Positions 24,363 to 36,300 of a DNA stretch of 64,000 bases are shown one piece after another (the first letter of the stretch is position 1; every line of letters starts with the position of its first letter). Under the pieces are notes generated by a model, which had not been told where the DNA came from, searched no databases, and worked only from the letters and a program-made list of their open reading frames with translations. The translations under genes and the position numbers were made by a program. The stretch covers positions 21,849,472-21,913,471 of the forward strand of contig CM033108.1 of the NCBI GenBank assembly GCA_019321725.1, written 5' to 3'. Origin of the DNA: Paulownia fortunei. Lineage: Eukaryota; Streptophyta; Magnoliopsida; Lamiales; Paulowniaceae.

Positions 24363-25679
24363 ATGGAGTACTCATCCATTCTTGCAACATTCCTCTTCAT
24401 TTGCCTCTCCACAGCATGCAATGCTGCTTTTGATCCATGTTCTTCTTCCAAATCGGGTTCGGACCTATCCGTAATCCACATTTATGGCAAATGCTCACCC
24501 TTCAACCCACCCAAACCTGCCTCTTCATGGGTCAACACAGTCCTTAACATGGCCTCTAGTGACCCGGAAAGGGTCTCATACTTGTCGAGCCTAGTGGCAC
24601 AAAAGCCCACTTCGGTCCCAATTGCCCCGGGTCAAGTTATAAACATCGGCAACTATGTTCTCCGGGCCAAGATTGGGACTCCGGGTCAGCTCATGTTCAT
24701 GGTCTTGGACACTAGCAATGATGCTGCATGGATCCCATGCAGTGGTTGCATCGGCTGCTCCTCCACTGTGTTCGCCCCCAACACTTCCTCCACTTACGGG
24801 TTGTTGGACTGCTCCGTACCCGAATGCACCCAAGTTAGTGGAGTCTCGTGCCCGACAGTTGGGTCGGGTTCTTGCCTCTTTAACCGAACTTATGGTGGCG
24901 ACTCGTCTTTTTCGGCCACACTATCACGTGACACCCTCTCGCTAGGTAATGATGCCATTCCCAACTATGCGTTTGGATGCATCAACGCTATGTCCGGAGG
25001 GTCGATTCCTCCCCAGGGGTTGTTGGGCTTGGGTCGGGGCTCCATGTCATTGCTCTCACAATCCGGGTCACGCTACTCGGGTGTATTTTCATACTGTTTG
25101 CCCAGCTTCAAGTCATACTACTTCTCGGGCTCACTCAAACTCGGACCCTTGGGTCAACCCAAGAGCATTAGAACCACCCCACTTCTCAAAAACCCACACC
25201 GTCCATCATTATACTACGTGAACCTCACCGGTGTTAGCGTGGGCCGAATCAACGTCCCCATAGCCCCGGAGCTCCTATCATTCGACCCCAACACCGGTGC
25301 AGGAACCATCATAGACTCGGGTACAATCATAACCCGGTTTGTACAACCCATTTACATCGCAATCCGGGATGAGTTTAGAAAACAAATGACCGGGCCATTT
25401 AGTTCCTTGGGGGCATTTGACACTTGTTTTGCTGCCACAAATGAACAGGTAGCACCAGCTATCACATTGCATTTCACTGGATTGGACTTGAAGTTACCAA
25501 CAGAGAACAGCTTGATACACAGTAGTTCGGGTTCGTTGGCTTGTTTGTCCATGGCAGCTGCACCAAATAATGTGAACTCAGTGCTCAACGTGATAGCCAA
25601 TTTGCAGCAACAGAACCTCAGGATTCTGTTTGACACGGTGAACTCTCGTTTGGGCATCGCTCGCGAACTCTGTAATTAG
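24363..25679 (+). CDS. Secreted aspartic protease, AED3-like (A1 family)
   Basis: A single-exon gene of 438 codons encoding a pepsin-fold protease of the plant nucleoid/AED3-like group, expected in the apoplast. The start at 24,363 is chosen over the in-frame ATG at 24,258 because MEYSSILATFLFICLSTACNAA is a good signal peptide and the TATA box lies between the two. TAXi_N and TAXi_C domains follow. The catalytic aspartates are D116 in LDTSND (DTS instead of the usual DTG, as in AED3 relatives) and D318 in IIDSGT. The flap tyrosine is Y177 in TYGGD. Many cysteines and three N-glycosylation sequons (NTS, NRT, NLT) support secretion. It ends with NLQQQNLRILFDTVNSRLGIA. It resembles both AED3 and the Arabidopsis At3g54400 product; position next to SKIP5/LNK2 favours the latter as orthologue. 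Confidence 0.93.
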   Translation: MEYSSILATFLFICLSTACNAAFDPCSSSKSGSDLSVIHIYGKCSPFNPPKPASSWVNTVLNMASSDPERVSYLSSLVAQKPTSVPIAPGQVINIGNYVLRAKIGTPGQLMFMVLDTSNDAAWIPCSGCIGCSSTVFAPNTSSTYGLLDCSVPECTQVSGVSCPTVGSGSCLFNRTYGGDSSFSATLSRDTLSLGNDAIPNYAFGCINAMSGGSIPPQGLLGLGRGSMSLLSQSGSRYSGVFSYCLPSFKSYYFSGSLKLGPLGQPKSIRTTPLLKNPHRPSLYYVNLTGVSVGRINVPIAPELLSFDPNTGAGTIIDSGTIITRFVQPIYIAIRDEFRKQMTGPFSSLGAFDTCFAATNEQVAPAITLHFTGLDLKLPTENSLIHSSSGSLACLSMAAAPNNVNSVLNVIANLQQQNLRILFDTVNSRLGIARELCN

Positions 25680-25680
25680 G

Positions 25681-25715
25681 CCCTCTCCCCTCTCCCCTCT
25701 CCCCTCTCCCCTCTC
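25681..25715 (+). repeat. Five tandem CCCTCTC units after the stop codon
   Basis: Five exact copies of the 7-mer CCCTCTC start two bases after the TAG of the protease gene and pass into a CT-rich tail to about 25,730. They therefore form the first part of the 3' untranslated region. Confidence 0.9.
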
Positions 25716-25730
25716 TTCCTCTCTCTCTTT

Positions 25731-26594
25731 GTACGTGTACCAGCTTCAGTTAATGTTGCCAATCCTTCTTAAGTCACTAAATTTGCACCTAAAGGTTTTA
25801 TATTGTAATGTTCTATATGCTATTTTCATAACAAAGTATTGATGCTGTATGATGGATATTCAATTAGTGCGTTTCAAGCAAAAGCTTTAAAGAATGTCTA
25901 GATGTAGGGGAAAACACCAGAAATTAAGATAAGGGTAGAAGTACGTATCCTTCTAACCTAGTATGTCAATGGGGTGATTTTGTAGATAATAGTAAGAAGT
26001 GAAACTGACCGTGTACGAAAATTTACAGTTTCTTCCACACGGCATTGCAGCAATCATAGCAGGAGTCCATTTATGACAAAGGTGATTAAAGCATGTACAA
26101 CAATTCAAAACTACTTATGTCTTTCACTGTCTGAAAAGTGAGTAGCCCGTTTATTGCAATGAACAATAGGACATAACAAGTACCATACACCAAAAACTGT
26201 GTGCCTAGAGTATTTATGACAAACGTAAGAATGAGCTAGCATTCAAGTCACAAATAACATGGTTGACAAATGAACCGATTTCCCAATAAGGCTTTAACAG
26301 CACTTGCATTTCTCAGATATAAAGTTAACAATTCACAGGCAGCTTGTCCGCTTAGAGTATGAAACGTATCTTAACAGAATGTAATTCTTCACTAACTTCC
26401 AACAGGCTGGAAATTACTATACAACAATGTCAGCCACATTGAACTAAAAATACGAGATGATACAATGCTAAAGATATATTACATACAATCCAATTCTGCC
26501 TGAGAGAGAGAGAGAGAGACCAAAAATAAAAATAAGATGTAAAAGTAAGAAAAAGTTCACCTACTGCTTGGATGGTGACACAGTTAAGTTATTG
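25731..26594. other. Intergenic between convergent protease and SKIP5 genes
   Basis: The 3' ends of the plus-strand protease gene and the minus-strand F-box gene meet here. A (GA)n run of about 18 bases lies at 26,502-26,519. No open frame or repeat boundary is supported. Confidence 0.5.
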
Positions 26595-29500
26595 TCAACT
26601 GTTCTCCACATTGAACCAGAAAAACAGAGAAGTGCGAGTATAAATGACCCGAACTTGCTGCAGTGAGAGAGTTCCACTTGTCAACACAGCCTTGGCACCT
26701 CCTTCAATCCTTGTTCGCATTACAGTAACACAATCACCAGTCTTCTTTAGTACAGGTGGAATCCCATCAGGAGTGGTTGCAGTTGTCACAATGGCATGCG
26801 AGAGATGATCCAAAGGATTTGACTCGCATTGAAGAATACAGCCATCAATTGTGAGCTTCCCGCTCCTATGAAGCAGGCAGCAACCGAGCTCCGCCCTCAC
26901 AGTCAAGTTAGCCAATTTGCATGTCGACAAGAACTCCAGTGCACTGTTGAAGCACAAGGAACGGCGCATCTAAAAATTTGTTGATGCTGAAAAAGTTCTA
27001 GATGAAAACCAACTAAAAATGCAGGATGATATTTTCATGGTAGAAGGCTTGAAACCAACTATTAATTTTCCAGACAACCACAAAGATGCAACGTTCACCC
27101 ACCTTAAAAATATATGACCAAGTACCGACCAAAATTTGCACCTCTTGATGATAACACTTTCCCCCCCCCACAAAATCTTATTGGGTTTGATGGTGACAAA
27201 TCTCAACTGTGAACTCATTAGATTGCACAGAAAGCCAAGTTGGATATTATTTTTATTCTAGCCGCCAAAAATAGAACAATCATTGATATCATTAGCAGCA
27301 CGCAAGATGAGTCCCGAGAAAGAAATACAGTCAAAGTTGCATCTGCCATATCCAGCTAGGAGAAAACTCTCCAAATATTAAACAACAAAGTCCTCTACGA
27401 TCAGCAGATGAGAAATAAAGGCAGGACAAATTGAAATACTGCAAACCTCTCGGAACCACGGGAGCATATGAGTGTTGTATCATCAGGAAGTTCACCCGCA
27501 CCAATCTGAGAAAAAAATGTGGATATAAGGTATTTTTCTCTATCATATGGTACAAGATGAAGGCCAAAAATTGAATGCCTTCGACTAAAAAATAAAAATA
27601 AATACATCCAGAACCCAACCCCCCATCCATCACCCTTTGTCTCTCTTCCAGATGAAAGTAGGGAAAAAAAAAAAAAAAAGACGATGCCAACAAGAAGAAG
27701 AAAGGTGATGAAAACGCAAAGAGGAATTCAACACCTGAAATGAATAAGAATGTTAACACTATAACAAAGCAACCATAAAATAACTAGGAGTCTAAAGAAG
27801 CAGTAGCGTAAACTCAGTCAAGCAATAATGAGAAGAATATAACACTGAGAAAAATGATAAGGGAGCAATTCATTCACTTGAGCAGGAGAGAAATTCAACG
27901 TTTGTTTTAAATTTTCCTTAAAGCAGCCAATTCTGATTGGGGAAAAAAGTAATTTCAGGATAATTGATGTCTCCGGCAACTCAGTTGAAAAGTTCAATCC
28001 CTTTGTACAATTTCAGCAGAAGTCACCTCACAAGTAAGGAAGTTGGCTGCACGAAGATGGTTGATTCCTCTATCAACCAAATATTTTCTATACCTCTTTT
28101 TTTCTCTTATAGCACTTAATTCTCTCATCACACCGACCAACTATATTATATTCAGCAAACTATTGTTTGATGCCCCTACAGAAGCATAAATTATTGCAAC
28201 CAGTAGTAGTAAAGAGAAACTACTAGGGCTACATAAAAATATTAAAGCAATTTTCATTGATATGCGACTAAAAAGTTCATTTAATATCAGCAGCTTATCT
28301 AGACCAAAACATGGAGGTGAAGCTAACAGCAGGGTCACACATTTGCTGCTCTGAGCTCAACATACACAGCAGATCTAGCGAGCCACCATTCTCCTTTCTC
28401 AAACATACACGAAAAATGAAAAAGAAAATCACAAACAAAATAAGTGGGAGATTTTGGATTAATTGCCGATTTCAAGGAAGAGAACCCAGAAATTACCAGG
28501 CAAAGAGGCTTTTTAATCTGAATATTGGATGTGCGGTGAATCCCCCCAGCTGCAATCAGTATAGTGTCCCCAGGCCTGTAAAGCATTGAGTCAGAAGAGT
28601 TCATCTTTTCATGATTAGCTATTTTACCTGAAACTGAACATAAGAATATGTAGCTTCACTGACCTTGCAGCACAGACAGCTGTCTCAATGCTGGGGTAAA
28701 CTCCAGGTTGTGATAAATCTTTGACAGACCGATCCACTCGCAGCCAAAGCCGAGGGTGGCATGCCAGGAAACGCCATCTGCGGCAAACGAGGGCGGTATT
28801 ATACCGATCTGCAAACTCAACAGAAAATCGTGACAGAATACTACAACAAATTTGGAATGTTTGTGCATCTAGAATAACAAAGTAGATACATTATCCCTAT
28901 AGCCATTGCACAAAATGGCTAAAGTAGTGAATAATTAGCAGCCAACCCTTGCTTCCACTTGAAAATTGCAAAATTACCCCTAATGAGATTTCCATATTAG
29001 TATCAAGTAACTATTTAGGACCACCATTCATTAACTGGAAGTTATCATGACAAAGGAGTGGAATTCATGTGGATTTAACAAGAAAAATTAGAACTTGGGG
29101 AAATTTTATTCATCAATACAAGAAATAATGGCCCATTTGTCTCAGAAACTAATTCCAACAAAAGCTTCCAAAAGGTAAGATAAGAACAATTTACTCAAAA
29201 TGGGCCTCTTATATTCGAATACCCCATAAACAAAAATCTTGAACACAAATTAAAAATCTTCATAGTAATTAATGTCGACATAAACAACTAGGTTATGAAG
29301 AAACATATGAGTGTAAATCGTACTAAAAGCTTGCCCTTCACTCAATCATTGAGAATAAAAGCACAGATTTTTCCAACATCCGACCAAACTAAATTCGTTT
29401 TTTCATGAATAAAAACAAAATTCACACCCAAAACTACTCCATACAGAATTCTCCTTTATAGCCAAGAATGCAAGATATCCAGGACATGGGTTTAAAAAAA

Positions 29501-29711
29501 CTGAATCAAAAACCATTATTCAGCTAAAATAAACGGTAATACTACAGGAACAGAGAAAAAACATTAGGTACAAGAAAAGGATACCTGGGATGGGGGAGAG
29601 GAAGCCGAAAATGAGCATGAGACAGCCATCGTCAAGAGTATTTATGTGAGAATCGTAAGAATTCTTCGAGTGCCTTGCTAATTTCTTGAATTTGGGCTTA
29701 TCTGCCTCCAT
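26595..29711 (-). CDS. SKIP5: F-box protein SKIP5-like
   Basis: F-box proteins link substrates to SCF ubiquitin ligases through SKP1/ASK; SKIP5 was named as an ASK-interacting protein, with substrate unknown. Five exons on the minus strand join in frame: 29711-29585, 28808-28664, 28575-28497, 27505-27447, 26943-26595, giving 252 codons with GT-AG introns. The F-box lies at about residues 24-67 (LDDGCLMLIFGFLSPIPD, then YNTALVCRRWRFLACHPRLW). The rest resembles a right-handed beta-helix: PGDTILIAAGGIHR, NIQIKKPLCL, LSTCKLANLTVRAELGCCLLHRSGKLTIDGC, and IEGGAKAV near the end. It lies head-to-tail behind LNK2 on the same strand. Length fits the family, and no disabling change is seen. Confidence 0.93.
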
Positions 29712-29865
29712 CCAATTCAGATTCAACAAAAACAAAATTAGGGATTTTTAGGGAAGAGGTCAGTTGGTTCTACTATTTCTTGAGTTGAATCAATTCACTC
29801 GCCATTCAGAAATAAAAACTATTATCTTCAATTAAATAATAAATATTGTCTATTTTTCCTTATTT

Positions 29866-29948
29866 TGGGCTTTGAGCTTTGGGCTAGGGTAGATGGGGAA
29901 CCGACCCAAGTACAGCCCAACTTTTAAATCTATTTGGGCTTCAGCCCA
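29866..29948. promoter_or_regulatory. Cluster of TGGGCT/AGCCCA motifs (SKIP5 promoter)
   Basis: Five TGGGCT or AGCCCA motifs lie in 83 bp (29,866; 29,880; 29,914; 29,935; 29,943), 155-237 bp upstream of the SKIP5 start codon. TGGGCY is the site II element bound by TCP factors and is common in promoters of growth-linked housekeeping genes. The density shows a real promoter block; binding itself is inference. Confidence 0.65.
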
Positions 29949-29953
29949 TTCTT

Positions 29954-32900
29954 ATCTTTCTTGGTATTATCGTGTTTGTGTGTGTGTATATACATGAAAA
30001 AAGTGGATTGATCTTTGTTTTGGTTTTGTCCCTGGAGAGAGAAAGAGCCTTTTTACCCAAACAAAGATTGCGTTTGTTTTTTAATCTTTTAATACAAATT
30101 CCTTCTTCCCAAAAATAAAATGGGCCCCCAATTATACATCAATATTATTATATTTTTTAACTTTAATAGTATCATAAATATATATTTTTTTTTTTACATT
30201 AAAGAATACAATATATAATATTTAAAAAACTTGAGGTGATAACTTTCATTCCAAAATACCTTCTCCCAAAAATTCAAAACAAAATAAGACATTCCCTTGA
30301 TTTTTTGTTAGATATAAGTTCTATATTAAAAACCTTAGTGATTTTAATTAGGAGTTATCATGGTACGGTTTTATAATTTATTTATTTTTACTAATTTTAA
30401 ATTGAATTATCATATGCAGTGCGGTTTAGGATAGTTGCGGGCAGTTTGACAGTTTCAAAACAAAAAGAAAAAAACATATGATTGAAAAAAAAAGTTTTCA
30501 CGATATTAGCAAAAACTTAAATTGACATGAAAAAATATCTAAATAATAACGTTAAAGTGTCTTCAAAATAAAAATATAAGGACTAAGTTTTCAAGAATTG
30601 ATTGCATAAGTTCTGTTGTCACAAGAAAAAATATAATGACAAAATACATATTTTTTCTATTTTTGCCAAAAATTCAAAATATAAATTTGTGAGAAATGAG
30701 AAGAAGGGCATTGCAAGAAATGAGAAATCTAAGAAGACTTAAAATTTGAGAGAAATTAGTGATGGTGAGGGAAAAGTGGAAGGAGAAGAATACAATATAG
30801 GAGACAATTGAGAATGAGAGGAAATTGCTATGTTTGACACTTGAGTTAATCAATATTTAGGGTAAACAACACATATTTAACATATAAAATAAGGGTAAAA
30901 GAGATATACGTACAAATTAAGTGGTGTACAATATTGTTTTTATTCAAGATTTCGAATTAGTAAATTAACACCTATTGTACAGTGCAATATAATTCGGGCA
31001 ATTCGAATGGTTTTAAAATTTTATAGTTGCATGATTTTGTACTTCCAATTTTGTATCTATTTTACTAGATTTGATGATATGAAAAGGAGATGTGAACTTA
31101 ATTGTGGCAACTCATTTAATTCAAATTTGGAGACAAAGTTATATTACATATGGACAAATAAAGTGGAGTTCAACATAGTCTAGAAATTAAAAGATTCGTA
31201 TCCCATTAATTTATTACTATTAGGAAAAATTCATTCTATTTTTTTCAGACAAAATTTTAAAAAGAATGATATTTAAGAATTATCATCAAGATGTATCTCT
31301 TTCTTATTATTTCACTAATTCCAATAATTGGTCATTTTAGTAACAAAAAATATATTGTGGTGATTTAATAAAATAGAAATAATTCATTAAATCACTAACC
31401 TACTTGATTAAGAAGCACTTTTACAAAAAGTCAAAGATTTAATGACTTTTCTCTGTCATAAACATTTTCAGAATTCACAAAATCAATCTTGTAGACATCC
31501 TCAAGAATTGTAATGCATATTTCTTGGAAATTGATAGGATACATTAGTTAGGCGACAAGATATACCACGGATGCTATTTCGACCTTGTTGGTAGGTTTGA
31601 TTACAATATGATAGATGTAAATCAAGCCTAATTACTTGTTTGATTGAAAAAATAGAGTCTACAATTAAAGGTAGCACCTAAACGCTACTTTGACAAAGAA
31701 TAGGGGTGAAGCTACAGAACATGTAAAACGCAAACTCTATATTTTTAGTGCCTTAATGCTCTTCAGTTAAACCGGTTGGCACCAACAGATGAATTAGTGT
31801 AAAAAATAAAAAATAAAATGATATTTAAAACATTATTTACTTTATCCAAATTATTAACATGATTAACCAAATAATATGTTATGAATCTCACATAGGATAT
31901 GAAGACTTGCAAATTAAATAAGGTGTTGACATATTAGCTAGAAAAGTGTATTCTAATCAATGATATCAAGCCTTATCCCATCAAGAATAACAAACGAGCC
32001 CTAAAAGTAATATATTCATTAACTTGCCCAACAAATCCAAGCATTTTTCGCTTTTTTTGGAATGTAAGATTGATTTAATTTTATTATTATAGTAATAATT
32101 ACTTTCAATTTTTTTTAACCATATCATGAAATTAAAAATAACAATAATGTTCTCTTAGTATTTATTTATTGATGTAATAGTTTATTCTTCATACTTCAAG
32201 GATCTAAAATTGTATATAATGAATAAAAATTGAATATATTGAATAATATATATCCCATGGCTAAAGAAAAAAATTCTTTTTAGACTATGGACATAGTGTT
32301 AATCAACTGCCCCTCTACTTTCAAAAGCCGGAATTATCTATTTCAAATAATATTTCATCTCCTATTTCAATATCATTCATATATACAAAGTATATAAAAT
32401 AAAATACAATTGAGAGATCATAAGGTTAAAACAAAACTTTCCACTATCTCAATTTTGTACATTCATTAATCACGTCAAATACTTTTAAAATTAAAAAATA
32501 AATCAAGCTAAATAGTAACTTATAGCTAGTTGCTCGTTTAACTTCGAGTTTCCAATTTAAAAAAGTAACAAGTTCTTGAAAATTTTTTTGGCGTTGCAAA
32601 CTAAAATCAACGAAAAATAAGCTTTGAATAAGGAGAACAACAATCTACATAACACTCATACTAAACAAGATTTACGGTGAAAATGATGAAAGAAATTCAA
32701 GAATTTTATTGTCTTAGGATACCACTGCTTTCTGTACCAGAGAAGCAATGATCTAGGCTACACTGCAATTACCAAAAGTCGAAAACCACCAGACACATGT
32801 GAGCATACATTGCCATTATTTAGGCTTATGAACTATGATCCATGCCAACCATATAAAAGCACAAGGATGTCTATTAAGTTTATGGTAAAGAGACGCAGAT

Positions 32901-33339
32901 TTAACACTGTGCCATTGGAGTTGCAATAATAATAAACCCAGGAATTGTTACTTGAAGTTTTAGTAGCTTTCAGGTGTTCAAGCCTTCCAAGACAACATAC
33001 AAACTTGAAGACCCACAATGAGAACATGGCCGAATACGAACACTTCACGATAGGTTTCTAGAGGAGAGTTTCTTGATGAGGAAACACGAAAGCATGATAC
33101 AGAAACTTCAAACACGGACGCTAGAAATTTCTTGGGCTATGATGTACAGATTCCTTGAAGTTTTACTAAATGAGTTATTCTGCAACCAGGCTTGAAAGGA
33201 TCCAGTTAGCTGACAATGAAAGGTGAGTTCCTCATTACCAGAGAATCCATATAGTAGGGACATAATATGCAAATTAAAGTTAATGGAAGAGATAAAGGAA
33301 GGAATTACCTCGATAAAGATTTGGAGGCCAAGTTTTTCT
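29954..33339. other. AT-rich intergenic between SKIP5 and LNK2
   Basis: No open frame with a recognised domain. The final 600 bp or so (about 32,690-33,339) is probably the 3' untranslated region of LNK2. A lone CAAACGAGCCCT at 31,991-32,002 matches the end of the MITE family found at 11.4 and 41.3 kb, but no partner end was found. Confidence 0.5.
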
Positions 33340-36300
33340 TCATTTGGAGGTTTCAACCTTTGTCACTCCCCCATCTGCAGCTTCATTGTTAGATGCATCC
33401 TCAGACGTGTCTAAGCAGGAAATATTTTTGGACTGATTGCTTTCATAAAACAATCCAGGTGTTTTTGATCCCTGTGGAGATGTCGTCTGAGTATTCTCAG
33501 AACTATCATGAAGAAAACCCTTTGCAAAGCTATTCAATGAATTTCCTTTCCTTTCATATGGGAGGTTGGCAGATACCGGCGACTCAGGCATCTCAGCAGG
33601 TTTTCCCGAGAACTCCAGAGGCCTGTGGAAAAGCAAATGCGCCACTGTCCGATCTATTGGATTCGTGTCTGTCTCTACATCAAGCATTCTAGTAAACCTG
33701 ATAAAGCAATGAAGGAATGAGAAAACTGAGCTCCCAAACCAAATTATTCTTTGATCTCAACTTCAAGACCTAAGAAGAGTACTTATGAACATGTAAATTT
33801 GAATAGCTACGTATAGGTAGCCGACAAGGCAAATCCAGCAAAAAGGAAATGCAAACGGAAAATATCCAATTATCATCAGGTCAAACAGTATCACTGTAAC
33901 ACCATACAATTTCAAAAACAGAAAATATTGGCTGATTTACAATGAGTCCAGGAGGGTAAGTGTATGAATTTCATGTGCTATTGAAACAAAGAAATGATTT
34001 AGAGGAATAGTAAGAATTATGACAAAGTCATAAACCAGAGACAACAAAAGCTTGATAATACACCACACTTATCTCAAATCTAGCTGTGGACTACAACTGA
34101 ATCTTAATTCCTCTAAATTGCAACTGATTCAACTACATTGGTGGTTTGTCATATCATGTTCTAGAAAGGATCTTAGCTAATTTGGTCAAGTAGTGTAAGT
34201 GAACCAATTTTCTGTGTGCTTGCGAGCTTGCAGGCATAAAGGCTCTTAGCCTCCCAATGATAAAAAGAACTAATCTTTTATTGGCTATCAGTTCCAACAG
34301 GGGGCTTCTTGAATGACCTCCGCATCTGAATATCATCAATTCTTTACTTCCATAAATTGTCTTCTGTGTGACTTAGGTCTATTTACTTTCCACTAAAGTA
34401 CAGTGATCTCATGTTGCAAAATCATCATAAAATGGCACCTGCTCACTCTAATTCCACTATCAAAATCCTTACTGATTGATGATTGGACACAGCAGAGACC
34501 CAGGGGGGGGGGGGGTGGAGGACTGGGCAGCCGTTCCCGCTCAATGGATTATATTTTTATTTTTTATACATAAAATTGAAAATCCCAACCCCCACCCCCC
34601 CTTGAAATTACTTATCTTCCTCCCATATGAGTCAAAACCTCTATTTTGCCCCTTAAAGTTGTTGTCCTTTTCTCAAACAGTTCAGCCAATCTTTTCCCTC
34701 ATTTTAGGGCTCTTCCCTTCTCTCTTGTTTCCTCTTTTCTAACAAAGAAGCCCTAGGAATTCTTCCTCTAAACTTCGTTTTCCTGAAAAGTTAATTGGTG
34801 GTGGAAATTTCCAGAGTTATAATGAATACAAAGCCCATGAAGATTTTACACTGACCTTTAAAACTAGAATCACATATCTTAGTTTAGCTAAGAAATATTC
34901 ATTTTAGGGAAAAAAAGAAAAAAAATTCATGGGACATTCAATCGTTTGTCTGATTTTGCTTCCCTAATTCCTTTTATCATTTATTTACAACGAAAGTTCA
35001 GCTGAAGTTGTCATTAGTGATAGTCTGATCAAATGGATTGTGCCTTTTGCTGTTGCTGCAGTTTTGTCTAGGATTTTTCATGCTTATTCTGTTGATTATT
35101 TATTTTCTTGCTTTTCCTGTTTTTGAGCATTTTGAATACCCTTGCATTTGGTTTTCCTCATATAGGCCTAAGCTTATTAGATCTATAATGTAACTAGATT
35201 GAGAAAAGATTCCTCTGATCATTCTAAGCATCTGTAAATGTGATCAACCAACCATTACCATAAAAAAATTTACACACAGCATACTCAGTAATCAATGATA
35301 AGAAACTAATAGTTTCCTGCAGACATGATTTTATGTAAATATGATGAGCCTACATGCATAATGTGAAAGTAAAATCCATACTTTACCTGCTATTTTGAAG
35401 GGAACATATATTTAAATATATTTCTTTGCCAAAAAAATTAGTAAGAATAATCATATATTTTTAAAATATTAGCCAAGGTTATTTATATAGTGACAAGATT
35501 ATACAAATTTGATTTCCATTTAAAAATGATGGGCCGAAATTATCCACTAAGGGCAAAGGCGTAATTTACCCCCCAAAGTATTGAAAATAATTAATAGGGG
35601 CGAATCGAGAAGATAAAGCGAGCCATTTACTACAATGCCCCTAGGCTTGGGAGACACCTACACTACGAGTATAGTTCAACCTGCCATGTTAATGTCACAC
35701 CCTTTGAGGGTATAGTACAATAAACACGACTCACCTCCAACCCTTGGGCTCAACTATAAATACCCTTTTTATTATAAAGGTATATTGTCTCTTACTCTTT
35801 CTATTCTAGCTCTGTCTTTTGTATTCTTTCAAGGAGACATTTTTTGAAGGCGTGAAACTAACTTGACCGTCACAGTGTTAAGCCGGGGACTCCCAGGCTG
35901 TCCTTACGCTCCCCTTATGGACCCAAATACCTCAAGCTCCTTTTGCGAGTTGGAGTTTGACATTTTGATCTCTGATGTAATGCTTGTCCACATAAAAATG
36001 AAGGGTATAATAGTAAAATCAAATTTCCAATTTCAAAGCCTATTTTCTTCCAAACATGAAATCAGATTTTCAACAACCAAATTTTTGGTTTTGTCAGCCA
36101 ATGGACCGAGATATGGATTAGAAATTTTTGGAGTATTAAATTCAAATCCTATATTCTTACCCAACCAAACCTTTTTGGGTTTCATGATTTTTCTCGACTC
36201 TAGCTGGATTTCCTAACTTATTTTGCAAGTTTTTCCATCAGGAGACATCTGGGTAAGTCAGCATTTCATTTTTATAGACAAACTCACTCTCATTGAAATG

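Noticed and set aside
24591..25657. Several ORFs in other frames inside the protease gene
   Set aside because: They are shadows of a GC-richer coding exon and carry no domain.
27331..27759. 142-codon minus-strand ORF
   Set aside because: It covers SKIP5 exon 4 and intron sequence with a poly-A/T run; only 27,447-27,505 is supported as coding.
28335..28604. 90-codon ORFs on either strand at 28.3-28.6 kb
   Set aside because: The minus-strand frame is SKIP5 exon 3 read through into its intron, and the plus-strand one is its shadow.
31985..32002. A third MITE of the GGGCTCGTTTG family
   Set aside because: Only one end (CAAACGAGCCCT) was found, with no partner end or target duplication nearby.
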